This document shows, in pieces, positions 42,180 through 49,776 of a DNA stretch of 64,000 nucleotides. The notes under the pieces were generated by a model, which was not told the origin of the DNA, made no database searches, and saw only the letters and a list, made by a program, of their open reading frames with translations. The position numbers were made by a program, and so were the translations under genes. The DNA is from Burkholderia pseudomultivorans (GTDB lineage Bacteria; Pseudomonadota; Gammaproteobacteria; Burkholderiales; Burkholderiaceae), in contig NZ_CP013377.1 in the NCBI RefSeq assembly GCF_001718415.1, positions 2,170,001-2,234,000 of the forward strand, in the 5' to 3' direction. Numbering within the stretch: the stretch's first letter is position 1; each line of letters starts with the position of its first letter.

Positions 42180-42380
42180 ATGAACAGCCTTCAGCCTGTA
42201 TTTCCGCAAAACAAACGATCGCTTGTTACGCGAGCACCGAGCGATAACGCCCTGCTCGCGTCCTGCGATGAACTTCACGGGTACGTCGTCAAGGGAATCG
42301 CCGTCGCAATAGCTTGCGGCGTCGCTATCGGCTGTGTCTGGTTCCTCTGTGTTGCCTACCGTGCGGGAGTATTGCTTTGA
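42180..42380 (+). CDS. Small membrane protein, unknown
   Basis: This 66-residue protein has a polar N-terminal half and one C-terminal membrane helix (GIAVAIACGVAIGCVWFLCV). GAGGGACC precedes ATG 42180. A second membrane-type frame starts at TTG 42377, overlapping its stop, but runs antisense to the next gene and is less certain. Confidence 0.6.
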   Translation: MNSLQPVFPQNKRSLVTRAPSDNALLASCDELHGYVVKGIAVAIACGVAIGCVWFLCVAYRAGVLL

Positions 42381-42386
42381 AGATCC

Positions 42387-43031
42387 TCAAAATTTGGTTT
42401 GGCGCTGCTGCAGCAATTGCTCTTTACCTGCTGCTTGCTTCTGAGCTTGAGAACTCGCATCATCAACAATCCCCGCCTTCCGCAGGTCATTTTGAAATTC
42501 GTGGCGCATTTTACTCGCCCGTTCGAAGCACCCTGAAATGCAGGATTTAAGGGTTACATCGGTGGTGTTGGTGTGGCGCATTCGGTCGGCTGCTTCAACC
42601 AATATCCCACGCAGGACAGAAAGCGCTCCCCAGTATTTCACCGAACTGTCAACTCGTCTCGCCTCGGCGATTTGGCTGAGAATGTCCTGATAGTCCGATT
42701 CATTGAGCGCCTGTACGCCCACGGGCTTTTCTTTCAAATACTCATGGGCGCGCTGAAGAAAACTTGTGACATCTACGGCAATCGCAAGCGTCACAATTGC
42801 AAGTCGATCTGACTGTTGCGATGCGTCGTATTTACGCTGACGTTCGATTGCACGAAGACCACTATGCGAGACCCATATCGCAACCAGTATGGCGCCAATT
42901 GACCCAACCGCCTGAACCCACGCAGCCCAGTCCGCTGATTTGAGATTGCCCCAGTCGACGTAGCGATACCCCGCTATCGCAATCACTCCAACGACGACAC
43001 CTGAGACGTAATAGCAAACACTCCGCTTCAT
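42387..43031 (-). CDS. Reverse-oriented two-helix membrane protein (moron)
   Basis: This 214-residue protein has two N-terminal membrane helices (SVCYYVSGVVVGVIAIAGY, and AWVQAVGSIGAILVAIWVSH) and a long helical cytoplasmic part (Gln/Lys-rich end). The pair WAAWVQAVGSIGAI is common in small membrane proteins of phages and genomic islands. It is AT-richer than the operon and points against it. An extended -10-like element shared with two other reverse genes lies 24 bases upstream of ATG 43031. Confidence 0.72.
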   Translation of the reverse strand: MKRSVCYYVSGVVVGVIAIAGYRYVDWGNLKSADWAAWVQAVGSIGAILVAIWVSHSGLRAIERQRKYDASQQSDRLAIVTLAIAVDVTSFLQRAHEYLKEKPVGVQALNESDYQDILSQIAEARRVDSSVKYWGALSVLRGILVEAADRMRHTNTTDVTLKSCISGCFERASKMRHEFQNDLRKAGIVDDASSQAQKQAAGKEQLLQQRQTKF

Positions 43032-43054
43032 CGCACCCCCCCGTAGTTTTGGTG

Positions 43055-43068
43055 CGAATCGTAACATG
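43055..43068 (-). promoter_or_regulatory. Extended -10-like element, copy 1
   Basis: On the minus strand this reads CATGTTACGATTCG, i.e. TG-n-TACGAT, 24 bases before the start of the 42387..43031 gene. Copies 2 and 3 at 47293 and 48170 differ by two bases. Confidence 0.5.
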
Positions 43069-43080
43069 ACACCCCACCCC

Positions 43081-43155
43081 AAACCGCGCACTTACCGTTG
43101 CCTCGGACGCGCGGTTTCTTCCTGTGGGCGCCCTGTTCGGCGCCCTTCTTTTTTC
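43081..43155 (+). terminator. Tandem hairpins: AAACCGCGC stem, then terminator
   Basis: AAACCGCGC (43081) pairs with GCGCGGTTT (43109-43117). Directly after it, GGGCGCC/GGCGCCC (43126-43145) is followed by TTCTTTTTT, a full intrinsic terminator on the plus strand. It lies inside the left-type operon, before the PAPS reductase-like gene. Confidence 0.65.
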
Positions 43156-43241
43156 TTCCCGGCCTCAACGGCAGACGCTCGACTACCCAGCGCTGCCGAG
43201 CACCTGCCATTGAGGCTTGATCTACTGATTTAGAGGATGCG

Positions 43242-44099
43242 ATGACTTCGCGTAACCCATACCTGATCGAGGGCCCGGCGCAGATCTGCTTTAGCGGCGG
43301 ACGCACGTCGGGATACATGCTGCATCAGTTGCTCGAAGCGAATGGCGGCCTGCCGAACGATTGCATCGTGACATTCCAGAACACCGGCAAAGAGCGCGAG
43401 GAAACGCTGGTGTTCATCGAAGAATGCGCCAGCCGCTGGCATGTCCCTATCACCTGGATCGAATGGGACGGGTTCGAAGAAGGATCGCGATCGCGGTGCC
43501 ATGTGCGGATCGTGGATTTCGAAACAGCCAGCCGGAAAGGTGAGCCGTTCTCCAGACTGAATGATGCGCTCGGCATCCTTCCGAACCCGGTCATGCGCAC
43601 GTGTACGGCAAACCTCAAGGTCAAGACCGGCAGATCGTTCATGCGTTCGCTGGGCTACACCGAATGGGACAACGTGATGGGAATTCGCGCCGATGAACCG
43701 CGTCGCGTTGCTCGCCTTCTCTCACCCGGCCGAGACAACAGCGGCGGCATCCCGAACTTGCCGCTCGCGCGCGCCAGAGTTCGAAAGGCTGACGTGCTCA
43801 CGTTCTGGCGTGAGCAGCCGTTCGATCTCGCGCTCGACCCCGAGGGCGACTTCGGCAACTGCGACGCCTGCTTCCTGAAGGCTCGGCACAAGATCGTTCG
43901 TGCGTTCGTCTCGCGCCCTGATCTCGCCACGTGGTGGATCAACGAAGAATCGCGGCCGTCGGAAGCCACGTTCCGAAATGACCGCCCCCGATATTCCGAG
44001 TTGCTGCGCGAAGCCGAGTTCTACGCGAAGCAGTTCCCGCTCGCGTTTCCCGAGCCTGAAGAGGATGACGCCCTCATCGACTGCATGTGCGGCGACTGA
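43242..44099 (+). CDS. PAPS reductase-like ATP pyrophosphatase
   Basis: This 285-residue protein of the phosphoadenosine phosphosulfate reductase family has the PP-loop QICFSGGRTSGYML (residues 18-23), which binds ATP or APS. The motif GNCDACFLKARHK near residue 207 gives a Cys pair that could hold an iron-sulfur cluster. Related phage and island proteins act in DNA phosphorothioation (DndC) or tRNA thiolation, but no dnd partners are present here. The clear site AGAGGATGCG precedes ATG 43242. It is followed three bases later by the methyltransferase, so DNA modification is a reasonable guess. Confidence 0.82.
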   Translation: MTSRNPYLIEGPAQICFSGGRTSGYMLHQLLEANGGLPNDCIVTFQNTGKEREETLVFIEECASRWHVPITWIEWDGFEEGSRSRCHVRIVDFETASRKGEPFSRLNDALGILPNPVMRTCTANLKVKTGRSFMRSLGYTEWDNVMGIRADEPRRVARLLSPGRDNSGGIPNLPLARARVRKADVLTFWREQPFDLALDPEGDFGNCDACFLKARHKIVRAFVSRPDLATWWINEESRPSEATFRNDRPRYSELLREAEFYAKQFPLAFPEPEEDDALIDCMCGD

Positions 44100-44102
44100 C
44101 CC

Positions 44103-45128
44103 ATGGCCGCGTACTACAACGAGCACGACCCATACGCCGCGCAGTGGCTGCGCAACCTGATCGCCGCCGGGCACATCGCTCCTGGCGACGTCGACGAACG
44201 GAGTATTGAGGATGTCCGACCTGATGACCTGCGAGCCTACGACCAGTGCCATTTCTTCGCCGGAATCGGCGTCTGGTCGCACGCGCTTCGACGCGCAGGC
44301 TGGCCTGACGATCGACCTGTTTGGACCGGTTCCTGTCCGTGCCAACCTTTCTCCGCGGCAGGCAAAGGAGCTGGGTTTGATGACGAGCGGCACCTGTGGC
44401 CTGCGTGGTACTGGCTCATCAGCGAGCGCCGACCTCCAGTCATCTTTGGAGAGCAGGTTGCGAGCTCGGCTGTCGATCCTTGGGTCGACCTTGTACACGC
44501 TGATATGGAAGCGTTGGACTACCCCTTCGGGTGTCTCCCGTTTCCGTCTGCGGGCGTCGGCTCCCCGCACATCCGGGACCGGGCGTACTGGCTGGCCTAC
44601 GCCGACCACGCGCGATCACAAGGACGGCGCGGAATGCGCCAACGTGCCCCTGAACGCGCTGCTCGGCCGGGTGGCGTGGCTGGCGGGCTGGCCGACCACA
44701 ACCAGTTCGGACGCATTGCGCAAGCCGGCGCCGAATTTCACGACGTCGAACGTCACGTTGAATCATGCGGCAGTGCTCGCGGGCTGGAACACGCCAGCGG
44801 CATCCGACGGCAATGGCGGGAAGCGTCCGCATCCGGACACGTCAATGACCGGTCAGCACCCGAGTGGCCGCAAGGTGAACATGGGCCTTGCGTCGCAGGT
44901 GCACCTTGGCTTCCTGAAAACGGAACCGGCCCGACTAACGGCGTCTGGCGGGATGCTGACTGGCTCCTGTGCCGGGATGGAAAGTGGCGGCCAGTTGAAC
45001 CCGGCACATTCCCGCTGGTTGATGGGGCTCCCTCGCGAGTGGGACGACTGCGCGCCTACGGCAACGCGATCAACGCCGAAGCGGCGACGCAATTCATCCT
45101 CGCCGCGCGAGACATCCTGACCATCTGA
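44103..45128 (+). CDS. Cytosine-5 DNA methyltransferase
   Basis: This is a 341-residue C5-methyltransferase. Its motifs in order are FAGIGVW (I, residues 52-58), GSCPCQPFS (IV, catalytic Cys80), GEQV (VI, 116-119, in place of the usual ENV), IRDRAYWLA (VIII, 157-165), a Gly/Arg-rich variable target-recognition region, and RLRAYGNAI (X). No restriction enzyme is nearby, so it probably protects phage DNA or changes host expression. Almost 90 percent of the gene is overprinted by a second long frame (44212..45120). Confidence 0.9.
   Translation: MAAYYNEHDPYAAQWLRNLIAAGHIAPGDVDERSIEDVRPDDLRAYDQCHFFAGIGVWSHALRRAGWPDDRPVWTGSCPCQPFSAAGKGAGFDDERHLWPAWYWLISERRPPVIFGEQVASSAVDPWVDLVHADMEALDYPFGCLPFPSAGVGSPHIRDRAYWLAYADHARSQGRRGMRQRAPERAARPGGVAGGLADHNQFGRIAQAGAEFHDVERHVESCGSARGLEHASGIRRQWREASASGHVNDRSAPEWPQGEHGPCVAGAPWLPENGTGPTNGVWRDADWLLCRDGKWRPVEPGTFPLVDGAPSRVGRLRAYGNAINAEAATQFILAARDILTI
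44212..45120 (+). CDS. Overprinted ORF inside the methyltransferase gene
   Basis: This 302-residue frame lies completely within the methyltransferase gene. ATG 44212 has GGAG eight bases upstream. The product contains [12 protein letters not shown] and [14 protein letters not shown] units and ends [20 protein letters not shown], a pattern I recall as a recurrent phage protein usually annotated as hypothetical or methylase-related. Both frames therefore look like known families, and the motif X region of one encodes the end of the other. The function is unknown. It could be a true second gene or a persistent artefact of the methyltransferase sequence. Confidence 0.5.
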   Translation: MSDLMTCEPTTSAISSPESASGRTRFDAQAGLTIDLFGPVPVRANLSPRQAKELGLMTSGTCGLRGTGSSASADLQSSLESRLRARLSILGSTLYTLIWKRWTTPSGVSRFRLRASAPRTSGTGRTGWPTPTTRDHKDGAECANVPLNALLGRVAWLAGWPTTTSSDALRKPAPNFTTSNVTLNHAAVLAGWNTPAASDGNGGKRPHPDTSMTGQHPSGRKVNMGLASQVHLGFLKTEPARLTASGGMLTGSCAGMESGGQLNPAHSRWLMGLPREWDDCAPTATRSTPKRRRNSSSPRETS

Positions 45129-45140
45129 GGACCAAACACC

Positions 45141-45479
45141 ATGACGACCACCCCGATGCTCCAGAAAATTCCCGTCGTGCGCGACAAGGACGGCTACTTC
45201 ATCCATCCGGACCTGCTGCACTTCTGGACGGTCACGATGGACGGCGCCGAGCATTGCACGCCGCAGCAGTGGGAAGACCTCGAAACGCGCGCCGGCATCA
45301 AGACGTCGATCTACCACCTCAACAACGAGAGCATCGATCACCCGGCATACGTCTCGTATTTCGACAACGGCAACCTCGACATCACCGAGTGGGACCCGTC
45401 GCCCGAGCCCGGCTGGTGGCTGCTCGAAATCGGCGACAGCGAAGACGGCCCGTATGCGGTCTACGCAACGCACGCATGA
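45141..45479 (+). CDS. Conserved-type phage protein, unknown
   Basis: This 112-residue acidic protein (VVRDKDGYFIHPDLLHFWTV, DITEWDPSPEPGWWLLEIGD) has a complete beta-rich pattern and no known function. It starts 12 bases after the methyltransferase with GAGGACC upstream. Confidence 0.7.
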   Translation: MTTTPMLQKIPVVRDKDGYFIHPDLLHFWTVTMDGAEHCTPQQWEDLETRAGIKTSIYHLNNESIDHPAYVSYFDNGNLDITEWDPSPEPGWWLLEIGDSEDGPYAVYATHA

Positions 45480-45487
45480 GGACCACC

Positions 45488-46705
45488 ATGACCACCGACA
45501 ATAGCCGCGCTGATGCGCTGACGGACCAAGCCATAACAGAGATTTACCGTTCGACTTATGGGTACGCGCCAGCCCCGCACGAAATCCAGCTTGTGCGTTC
45601 CATTGAATGCGCTATCCGCGCCGCATCCCCCGTTTCTCAGCCCGCAGCAGCGCCTATCGATGCTGCGCTTCGAGTGCTGATGGGCGCTGTGAACGCCTAC
45701 GAGAAAGAAACCGGAATCGGCGGCTGGTTCGCCGAGAGGATTCAGGAATCCTGTAACGCGCTCCTGAAGGCGCTTGGGTCGCCCGCGCGTTTCGGCATCA
45801 ACGGTGAAAACCCAATCGAGGAACCTGCTCCCGCACCCTCGCCGGCGGACGATCAGTCCGCATCGCCCGAACCCTGCGCCCACGATTACGTGCGGAAGGA
45901 TCGCGTCTGCATCGAGTGCGGAGAGAAGACCGCAGAAGCGCCGATCGACGATCTGCGCCAAGAGGTTCTGCGCTTGTGCCGCCTGTTTCTCGATGACGAG
46001 CAAGGGAAGTACAACGCCAAGTCGGTCATGACGCGCATTTTCTCGCTCGCCGCGACTCCCGCACCCTCGCCGGCGGACGAGCGGGCGGCGTTCGATTTGA
46101 CCGACGCGGAATGGCTCGATGTTTTCGAACGAGTTAGTGCCGGCATTCCCAATGTGTTCGGCAGCTACATGAAGGTGAGAGCCGCTTTTGCTCGCGAGGC
46201 TATCCGACTGGCAAACGAAGCCCGCGCCGCATCTGCCAACGAGACGGCGGCGGAAGGGGCGACTGTCGCATGGATGCGCGCTGACGACCCGCGCGACTGC
46301 ATCTCGGACGCGAAGAAGCGCGACATGATCGAGCACGCAGGCGCGCCCGGCGCTCGCCTGGCCGAGAGCTATTCGATCGCGCTCGGCCGGATCGGTGCGA
46401 CGACCGCGCAGGCTGCGGAAGCGGTGACGATCCCGGCAGGCTGGAAGCTCGTGCCGGTCGATCCGACGCCAGAAATCCTGATGGCTATCTGGCAGAACGA
46501 ACGTGATGCGCGCCGCGCATGGGAGCGAGCGCTTGCCGCCGTGCCGCAGCCCGCGCAGGCAGACGCTCGGGTCGGGCTGACGGACGAGCAGCGCGAGGCG
46601 GTCCAGTTCGTCATCGGCTGGTACGAGCAGGCGACGATCGCAAGCAACCCGTATCACGAGCACATCGCCGCCCTGCGCGCCCTTCTCCAAGGAGCCAAGC
46701 AATGA
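45488..46705 (+). CDS. Large phage protein with repeated Pro/Ala linkers, unknown
   Basis: This 405-residue protein is a string of short helical blocks joined by nearly identical linkers (PAPAPSPADD and TPAPSPADE). It contains one Cys cluster (EPCAHDYVRKDRVCIECGEK) that could bind zinc and ends GWYEQATIASNPYHEHIAAL. Such modular proteins are common in Burkholderia phages and have no known role. GAGG stands six bases before ATG 45488; an in-frame ATG at 45476 is less well placed. Confidence 0.7.
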   Translation: MTTDNSRADALTDQAITEIYRSTYGYAPAPHEIQLVRSIECAIRAASPVSQPAAAPIDAALRVLMGAVNAYEKETGIGGWFAERIQESCNALLKALGSPARFGINGENPIEEPAPAPSPADDQSASPEPCAHDYVRKDRVCIECGEKTAEAPIDDLRQEVLRLCRLFLDDEQGKYNAKSVMTRIFSLAATPAPSPADERAAFDLTDAEWLDVFERVSAGIPNVFGSYMKVRAAFAREAIRLANEARAASANETAAEGATVAWMRADDPRDCISDAKKRDMIEHAGAPGARLAESYSIALGRIGATTAQAAEAVTIPAGWKLVPVDPTPEILMAIWQNERDARRAWERALAAVPQPAQADARVGLTDEQREAVQFVIGWYEQATIASNPYHEHIAALRALLQGAKQ

Positions 46706-47082
46706 TGACGCTCACGCAATACCTGCTCGTCAAGATCGCCGAGGAAGCCGCCGAGGTCGCGCAGATCGCGCTGAAAACGGCCCACTTCGGCCTGAGCGAG
46801 ACGCAGCCGGGCCGCGACGAAACGAACGCGCAACGCATCTATGCCGAGCTCAACGACCTGAATGCCATGGTGCTGCGGCTGAACGACATCGCGTTCGGGG
46901 AATTCCACTTCGAACCCGACCACGTTGCGATGTCGCAGAAGATGGCGAAGGTCGAGCACTACCTCGCCTACTCGCGATCGCTCGGGCTCGTCCAGCCTGA
47001 CGCCGCCCGTCGTGGCCAGCCGGGGTCGCGCGACGTCAGAGCTAAAACGGAATTTGATCGTCCTTCGGAGCCACCGGCGTGA
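46702..47082 (+). CDS. MazG-like nucleotide pyrophosphohydrolase
   Basis: This is a 126-residue helical protein. It has the all-alpha NTP pyrophosphatase pattern: KIAEEAAEVAQIALKTAHFG (EExxE) and, about 40 residues on, IYAELNDLNAMVLRLNDI (ExxD). Such phage enzymes remove altered nucleotides or lower ppGpp-type alarmones. ATG 46702 overlaps the previous stop (ATGA), and GGAGCCAAGC precedes it. The 3' end overlaps the reverse gene 47042..47266 by 41 bases. Confidence 0.75.
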   Translation: MMTLTQYLLVKIAEEAAEVAQIALKTAHFGLSETQPGRDETNAQRIYAELNDLNAMVLRLNDIAFGEFHFEPDHVAMSQKMAKVEHYLAYSRSLGLVQPDAARRGQPGSRDVRAKTEFDRPSEPPA

Positions 47083-47266
47083 CACTCAAATTGACCGTCG
47101 CACCTGGCATTTGGCCTGTCAAAGATTCGAGAGTTGTCGCTTCGCCTAAGTTCAGAGACGAGATCGAAACTGAGACGGCAGACCCCGTAACCGCCTCTAT
47201 CGCGCGTGCAATCGCCGTTTCAATTTCTGCAATCGACACTGCCTTCATCGGATGGATATTTGACAT
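47042..47266 (-). CDS. Reverse-oriented small protein (moron)
   Basis: This is a 74-residue protein (SIAEIETAIARAIEAVTGSA, then LTGQMPGATVNLSVTPVAP) with an alpha/beta pattern. It converges on the MazG-like gene and lies antisense to the non-coding lead of the next plus gene. The extended -10-like element (copy 2) stands 27 bases upstream of ATG 47266, which supports real expression. Its function is unknown. Confidence 0.6.
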   Translation of the reverse strand: MSNIHPMKAVSIAEIETAIARAIEAVTGSAVSVSISSLNLGEATTLESLTGQMPGATVNLSVTPVAPKDDQIPF

Positions 47267-47292
47267 GGCCCGCTGCTCGCGAATTGTGGCAA

Positions 47293-47306
47293 GGAATCGT
47301 AGCATG
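47293..47306 (-). promoter_or_regulatory. Extended -10-like element, copy 2
   Basis: The minus strand reads CATGCTACGATTCC (TG-n-TACGAT), 27 bases before the 47042..47266 gene. It is identical to copy 3. The same bases also include the AAGGA site and ATG of the plus-strand gene at 47304. Confidence 0.5.
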
Positions 47307-47951
47307 ACAGAACGCCCTATCCTTTTCAGCGGCCCGATGGTGCGCGCCATCCTCGAAGGCCGGAAGACGCAGACGCGCCGCGTGTTCAAAATGCCGACCG
47401 GGCTCGGCTGGTATGTCAGCGGCACCGCACGCGGCGAGGAAACTGGAGATCTCTGCGACCTCGAGGGCCCGGGCTGGTGCAGCATCGATGAACTCGCGTG
47501 CCCGCACGGGAGCGTCGGCGATCGTCTGTGGGTGCGCGAGACAACGTACGACGTCGAGCGCAATGGCTGGGTCGGCCCGGTGTACGTCGAGTCAGATGAA
47601 GGCGCGCACGCTGCGGCCTGGGGCTGGGGTGAATCAGACGATCCCGACTACATCGAGCCATACGAACTGCGCAAGCGCCCCGCCATCCACATGCCGCGGT
47701 CAATGGCGCGCATCACGCTCGAGATCACCGGCGTGCGCGCCGAACGCCTGCAGTCGATCAGCGAGCCGGATGCACGGGCTGAAGGCGTGACGATCGTAGA
47801 CCATCACCTGCGCGGGTACCGCGCCGACGCCTACCGGCCGCCGAGCATCCGCGCCTTCCACGAACTGTGGGACAGCCTGAACGCCACGCGCGGGCATGGC
47901 TGGGATACAAACCCTTGGGTGTGGGTGATCGAATTCAAGCGTATCGGCTAA
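47304..47951 (+). CDS. ASCH/PUA-like domain protein
   Basis: This 215-residue protein opens with the ASCH-like pattern ILFSGPMVRAILEGRKTQTR and continues with GDRLWVRETTYDV and MARITLEITGVRAERLQSIS. Proteins with this layout are frequent in phages. The ASCH fold is related to RNA-binding PUA domains and some members hydrolyse N4-acetylcytidine, so RNA or nucleoside binding is likely. AAGGAATCGTAGC precedes ATG 47304. The frame is open upstream, but that part overlaps the reverse gene. Confidence 0.78.
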   Translation: MTERPILFSGPMVRAILEGRKTQTRRVFKMPTGLGWYVSGTARGEETGDLCDLEGPGWCSIDELACPHGSVGDRLWVRETTYDVERNGWVGPVYVESDEGAHAAAWGWGESDDPDYIEPYELRKRPAIHMPRSMARITLEITGVRAERLQSISEPDARAEGVTIVDHHLRGYRADAYRPPSIRAFHELWDSLNATRGHGWDTNPWVWVIEFKRIG

Positions 47952-48144
47952 GCCACTCTTCCGAAAATTTCTTCGCGTAGGCGACGGCCTCGGCCTCTGT
48001 GCCGAATTCGCCAAGCTTCCGGAAAGCAGCCTCCCGGCTGAAACCCAACTTCGTTACCTCAACCTGAGCGGCATACCTGCCGTCCTCGGTCACGCGCGGC
48101 CCGCAGTTCATCTCGTACCCGCGCATCACAAACTTCTTCTGCAT
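47935..48144 (-). CDS. Reverse-oriented small protein (moron)
   Basis: This 69-residue protein (MQKKFVMRGYEMNCGPRVT, FRKLGEFGTEAEAVAYAKKF) has a beta-beta-alpha pattern seen in many small phage proteins. It converges on the ASCH-like gene with 17 bases of overlap. Copy 3 of the extended -10-like element stands 26 bases upstream of ATG 48144. Its function is unknown. Confidence 0.7.
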   Translation of the reverse strand: MQKKFVMRGYEMNCGPRVTEDGRYAAQVEVTKLGFSREAAFRKLGEFGTEAEAVAYAKKFSEEWLSRYA

Positions 48145-48169
48145 TGGTTCAACGCCTTTTTGAGACAGG

Positions 48170-48183
48170 GGAATCGTAGCATG
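48170..48183 (-). promoter_or_regulatory. Extended -10-like element, copy 3
   Basis: The minus strand reads CATGCTACGATTCC, identical to copy 2, 26 bases before the 47935..48144 gene. It overlaps the start codon of the excisionase-like gene on the other strand. Confidence 0.5.
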
Positions 48184-48390
48184 GTGAACTCACCTACTCA
48201 CATCGCACCGGCCCCGTACGTCACCGTGGCACTCGCCGCGATGATCACGGGCCTGACTGAAAAAGCTATCCGTCGAAAAATCGAAGACGGAAAGTGGATC
48301 GAGGGCCGGGAGTATCGTCGATCGCCTGATGGCGGCATTTTCATTTCGCTTAGGGGGTACCAGCAATGGGTCGAAAAGGCGACGGCGTAG
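48181..48390 (+). CDS. xis: Excisionase-like DNA-binding protein
   Basis: This is a 69-residue protein with a MerR/Xis-type helix-turn-helix (YVTVALAAMITGLTEKAIRR, then GGIFISLRGYQQWVEKA). It overlaps the integrase start by 25 bases, the usual arrangement of xis and int. It should bend attachment-site DNA and favour excision. The start is ATG 48181. Confidence 0.8.
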   Translation: MVNSPTHIAPAPYVTVALAAMITGLTEKAIRRKIEDGKWIEGREYRRSPDGGIFISLRGYQQWVEKATA

Positions 48391-49547
48391 AGATTCGAGA
48401 AAAATCGATCCGGCTGTCCTTCGTTCTGGACGGCCGGGAAGAACGCAAAACGCTGAAGGTGAACGGGAAGCCCATGCTTCCCACGCCGGCGAACGTGAAA
48501 TATGCGAAGCGCGTCGCTGCCGAGATCCGCGACCGGATTCGGCATGGCACCTTCGTCATGTCCGAATACTTCCCGTCGGATGGCGTTGCCACCTCGCTGC
48601 TCCTGGGAGATTGGCTCGACAGGTGGCTGGCTGCGCAACGGATCGAGCGATCGACCCGAGACGGCTACGCGACGGCTATCAAGTTCTGGAAGGAGACCGC
48701 ATGCGACGAGGCACATACGAAGCCTCTCGCCGACGTGTCGATCAGATCGCTCAAAGCGATACAGATTCAGACGGCGATCGCCAATCGCCCGGACCTGAGC
48801 GGGAAGACGATCAACAACTATCTGTCTGTCCTTCGCGCCGCTCTGGCGCTTGCTGTAACGGACAAGTTCATCGCGGAAAATCCCACCGAAGCCGTGCCGC
48901 GCGCGAAACATCAAAAGCCGACTCCCGATCCTTTTGATCGCGACGAGTCGGATCGAATCATTGCCGAGGCGGAGCGCGCGTACCCCGGGCAAGTCCACAA
49001 CCTCACCGAATTTTGGTTCTGGACCGGCCTACGGACGTCCGAGATATACGGGCTCGAGTGGCCGCAGATTGACCTCGCCAGCGCGACAATGCTGGTAGCA
49101 AAGGCCTACGTACGCGGCGAGCAACTGGATCGAACGAAGACGAAAGTTGCTCGGCTCGTCCACTTGAACAGCCGAGCAATGGCGGCGCTGCAACGACAAC
49201 GCCAGTTCACTCAAATGGCTGGGGGCCGGGTCTTCCTCGACCCGCGGTACAACGAGGTATGGCACGACGAGGACGCGTTCCGCCGCACATACTGGGAACC
49301 GATGCTCAGGCGCCTCGGCATACGCTACAGGCGCCCTTACAACATGCGACACAGCTACGCGACGGCGATGTTGATGGTTGGGATGACGCCGGCGTTCTGC
49401 GCGAAGCAGCTCGGCCATAGCGTAGAGATGTTCCTGAACACCTATTCGAAATGGATCGACGGGAATCAGAACAGTCTCGAAATGGCGAGGCTCGAAAGCA
49501 CGCTTACCTCCCGGAAACCTCCCCAAGACAAGGAGCGAATCTCGTAA
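48366..49547 (+). CDS. int: Tyrosine integrase
   Basis: This is a 393-residue phage integrase. An N-terminal arm-binding part (VEIREKSIRLSFVLDGREER) and a core-binding part are followed by the catalytic domain with FWTGLRTSEIYGLEW (first Arg), PYNMRHSYATAM (second Arg, with Tyr in place of the usual first His), QLGHSVEMFLNTYSKWID (His and the nucleophile Tyr). It ends 25 bases before the 3' end of the tRNA-Ile2 gene, which identifies that gene as the attachment site. It is the last gene of the prophage. Confidence 0.93.
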   Translation: MGRKGDGVEIREKSIRLSFVLDGREERKTLKVNGKPMLPTPANVKYAKRVAAEIRDRIRHGTFVMSEYFPSDGVATSLLLGDWLDRWLAAQRIERSTRDGYATAIKFWKETACDEAHTKPLADVSIRSLKAIQIQTAIANRPDLSGKTINNYLSVLRAALALAVTDKFIAENPTEAVPRAKHQKPTPDPFDRDESDRIIAEAERAYPGQVHNLTEFWFWTGLRTSEIYGLEWPQIDLASATMLVAKAYVRGEQLDRTKTKVARLVHLNSRAMAALQRQRQFTQMAGGRVFLDPRYNEVWHDEDAFRRTYWEPMLRRLGIRYRRPYNMRHSYATAMLMVGMTPAFCAKQLGHSVEMFLNTYSKWIDGNQNSLEMARLESTLTSRKPPQDKERIS

Positions 49548-49572
49548 GGCATTGACTGCAAAGGAAAAATGC

Positions 49573-49648
49573 TGGTGGGCCCGGCGGGGTTCGAACCCGC
49601 GACCAATCGATTATGAGTCGACTGCTCTAACCGCTGAGCTACAGGCCC
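49573..49648 (-). tRNA. ileX: tRNA-Ile2 (anticodon CAU), prophage attachment site
   Basis: The 76-base minus-strand sequence folds as a full cloverleaf. It begins GGGCCTGTAGCTCAGCGG, has anticodon loop CTCATAA, T-loop TTCGAAC and an encoded ACCA end. The CAU anticodon with a body very like E. coli ileX indicates the lysidine-modified isoleucine tRNA that reads AUA, although software may label it Met. Its 3' end faces the integrase. The attachment core should be within the 3' half, with the second copy beyond the left edge of this window. Confidence 0.9.
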
Positions 49649-49719
49649 TGATGAGTAGTGATGCGCACGACACGCGCGTCCGACAAAGACGCCGGGCCGG
49701 CATTGTAACAACAAAGGAG

Positions 49720-49756
49720 ACAAACGCCACCGGCATCCTGCAAATACCGGTGGCGT
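49720..49756 (-). terminator. rpoD terminator
   Basis: CGCCACCGG/CCGGTGGCG with a 13-base loop is followed on the minus strand by TTTGTC, 21 bases after the rpoD stop. The T-run is short. Confidence 0.55.
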
Positions 49757-49776
49757 TCGGGAGGGAAAGCCGGAGA

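Noticed and set aside
42377..42550. 57-residue membrane-type frame with TTG start fused to the stop of 42180..42380
   Set aside because: The overlap pattern is attractive, but it is fully antisense to the C-terminus of the reverse membrane protein gene. I could not decide, so I left it out of the gene list.
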